DNA of 64,000 bases from positions 81,828,053 to 81,892,052 of the forward strand of contig OY720344.1 in assembly GCA_963082975.1 (NCBI GenBank). Reading direction: 5' to 3'. Shown here one piece after another: positions 61,661 through 64,000 of this stretch. Source of the DNA: Labia minor. Taxonomy: Eukaryota; Arthropoda; Insecta; Dermaptera; Spongiphoridae. Within the stretch, counting starts at the first letter, position 1. Every line of letters begins with the position of its first letter. The notes below the pieces were generated by a model. It saw only the letters and a list, made by a program, of their open reading frames with translations. It had not been told where the DNA came from and did not search any database. The position numbers were made by a program, and so were the translations under genes.

Positions 61661-63697
61661 ACTAATATTGTAATTCAAGCTCCAATGAAAAGGTAATTTG
61701 ATTTAAATCTGAAATTGATGAATATTATTACCAATCTTTTTCATGCAAACAATTCAGCAAGTGAATTTTATTATATATATTTCTAAATGCCCCGCGGATT
61801 TCTCATAAATACAACCCTTTCAATCAAAAGAACGGATTGGTATTTGAATAGTTTAAAGTAGGGAAACGATGTGCTCACTGGCGAATTTATACGAGCCGAT
61901 TCGACTCGAATGAAATAGTGCCAATAAAGGAAGATGGAAAATGCGGATCCCAACTCCCCTCACCAACCCCATCCTATTTATACTAGAACGAAGTGCTATG
62001 GGATCGCTCGATGGGCAGATGAGCGACTTGGCCCGGAAACAACCTCCAAGGGTCTCAAGTTCAGGTAGAAAAAGGCAGAATTTCAAAAGAAAATAAAAAA
62101 ATTTCCTCCTTGAAAAATTCTTGGTTGACGGTAGACCAAGAGAGAAAATCCTTGAAAATTTTCTATTTAAAAACAAATTATTAGCCTTTTCATTTTCAAG
62201 GAGAATTGGTTTTATTAAAGGATTTCAACCCTCCATCTGGAATAATAAATAAATAGTTTTCTTGTAATATATGCATACACAAAATTTAAATAATATTGAA
62301 TTGGCTTTGTAAAAAGAGGGTTATTAAAAATAGGAGTCGAATAAGAATTATTTTAAAAAATAATAAAAATATAATATTAATCATTTTAGAAGAATATTCC
62401 TTTTAATATTTCAATATTAATGGAATTTGAATAATTATAAATGATTCCGAAAACTTTTTCTATCTAGTCTAGAAAAATAAAATTATTCATTTTTTTGTTT
62501 AAAACAGAATTACAAATGAACGTAAAAATCATTCATCATTTTGTTATAATTAATAAATTAGAATTGAAAAATTATCAAAAGAATTCAGGAAAAACTTTTT
62601 CCTTTTATTTTAATAATAAAAAATAGAAATATAATCGTTCTTACTAGATTTATTAATATTTTATGAGAATTAATCTTAAGTGATTAAGAAATCGTTAATG
62701 AGATAAAATTAATATTTAAAAATGCATTTTTAGTGGATGAGATAAATTCAATTTATTTAAAGTAAGTTCCACTTTACTAAATGCCAACTACTTATATATA
62801 TATTTATATATAAAACAAACATTTCACTCTTTTGGAGAAATGTAATGATTTACATCCACTTAAAAACATATTAATCATTTCAATATTAATAAAAATAATT
62901 TCCAACGGGTAGAACAAGGATAATATTTAAACTAAATGAGTAGAGGAGATTAACCAGGTCTCACTCAAAGGTCCCTTTATTAGTTAACAAAGCACAATTG
63001 TATTCGAGGTTTTCCATTAAAAAAAGGAAGTAATAAATATATCAATGGAAATTTTATAATAAAAATAAATAAGTAAAATATTTTTTTTTATCTAATTACT
63101 AAATTTTAACAAAGGTTTTTTTTATGCTAGGCATTAAATTTTAAACTATAAAATAATTAAAGTTTTTTATTATAAAATATTAATTCAATTGATTAATTAT
63201 TCAATGATAAATTAATGTACAACTGAACTTGAGTATGTAGGCCCAAATCTTACTAACGTAAGAACATTAAAATTTAAAATATAATTTTAGAGTAATAGAA
63301 TAAAAATAAAAATATATGTGTAAACTGACAAATATGAAATTTGGTTCCTAGAGCCAATAAACCAAAGAAAAAAAATTATTAATTAGAAATCAATGGTTGA
63401 TCTTCAAATTAATAAAGAGCAAATAATGGAGAAATAAGTTGAAAATAATAAAAAAATAGATCAAATTAATATTTTTGTTTAAATTGTTATTATGAGTAAA
63501 TTTAAACTATCAAAGCTTAGATATATAAATTTATTTTGATGTACAATAAAAAAAATGAGTCTATATTTTCTAAAACACAAAATTTTATCACCCTCTTTTT
63601 AAGAAAGAATCAATGGTTCTCTTTATTATCAAAAAACAAAATAGCTTTGTTCAACAACTTAACATTTGTAAAATTTGGCGGCAGATTTTGAAAATTT
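61661..63697. other. AT-rich spacer with one GC-richer island
   Basis: Island 61855-62060 underlies a 107-codon minus-strand frame (61853-62176) that resembles no family I know. Could be conserved non-coding or an unrecognised exon. Confidence 0.45.
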
Positions 63698-63732
63698 TTG
63701 AAATGCCACGGCACAGTGGTTGAGAATCACTG
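63698..63732. mobile_element. Solo right end of a hAT element
   Basis: Read inward the end is CAGTGATTCTCAACCACTGT followed by GCCGTGG, the classic start of many hAT MITEs. No matching left end or target duplication found upstream. Confidence 0.6.
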
Positions 63733-64000
63733 ATATACAATATATAATTCAATCGAAATTTTAATAAATGTTTTTTTAAACAAAATAATTAAGTTAATAA
63801 TATTATATTATGAATTGAGATCCAAAATTGATAATAAACTATGGATCTAAGAACATTTTGAAAAAAATAAATATTAACATTTAACATTGACTTCAGAAAG
63901 TATGAAGAGAGTAGTATATTGGATGAAATTGGCACGATAGGGATTGAAATGGGGATAGGATCTACTGGCTATAACCGAGCACTTCTGAGATTAGTGGTGC
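63733..64000. other. Flank, no gene seen
   Basis: AT-rich, becoming less so at the window edge. No signal. Confidence 0.55.

Noticed and set aside
61853..62176. 107-codon minus-strand frame
   Set aside because: No recognisable motif; kept only as a GC-richer island.
1..64000. CRISPR arrays, bacterial operons, rRNA genes
   Set aside because: No regular short repeats with unique spacers, no packed same-strand genes and no rRNA-like blocks; the window is eukaryotic in character.

Overview
This window is an AT-rich (by eye well over 70% A+T) stretch of eukaryotic, most likely insect or other arthropod, nuclear DNA. The evidence is indirect: decayed non-LTR retrotransposon coding, Buster-type hAT elements, two families that look like non-autonomous Helentrons with insect-style structure, a mariner-type helix-turn-helix remnant, a spliceosomal donor site, and no prokaryotic operon structure. 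Nothing resembles an rRNA, a tRNA gene, a CRISPR array or a virus.

Most of the 64 kb is non-coding and dotted with transposons. Two repeat families recur. Family A has eight copies or fragments, near 0.3, 1.8, 10.1, 13.1, 20.6, 27.4, 29.7 and 47.2 kb. Family B has four, near 14.4, 33.8, 40.0 and 48.3 kb. Both have one plain end and one end where the same short inverted repeat is followed by a small hairpin, with a microsatellite inside: the Helentron/HINE layout. An endonuclease-like fragment at 3.7-4.3 kb may come from an autonomous relative. Family C (25.0, 37.0, 51.1 kb) is a separate element with terminal inverted repeats. Short hAT MITEs lie at 10.0, 11.8, 37.4, 42.6 and 51.6 kb, with a solo end at 63.7 kb. 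Three decaying 3' fragments of one LINE lie at 45.5, 55.1 and 61.0 kb.

The one large intact gene is a 619-residue Buster-type hAT transposase (58172-60031) inside a complete 3.3 kb transposon (57091-60417). It has matching ends, a perfect 8-bp target duplication and intact catalytic motifs, so it may be a recent or still active insertion.

The one likely host-gene piece is very small. A minus-strand exon at 53782-53830 encodes the 16-residue start of a signal peptide and runs straight into a GTAAGT donor. A GC-richer leader with three short uORFs lies upstream. If it is real, the host gene runs toward lower coordinates and much or all of 1-53.7 kb is its first coding intron. That would explain the lack of genes and the scattered GC-richer islands, which could be regulatory.
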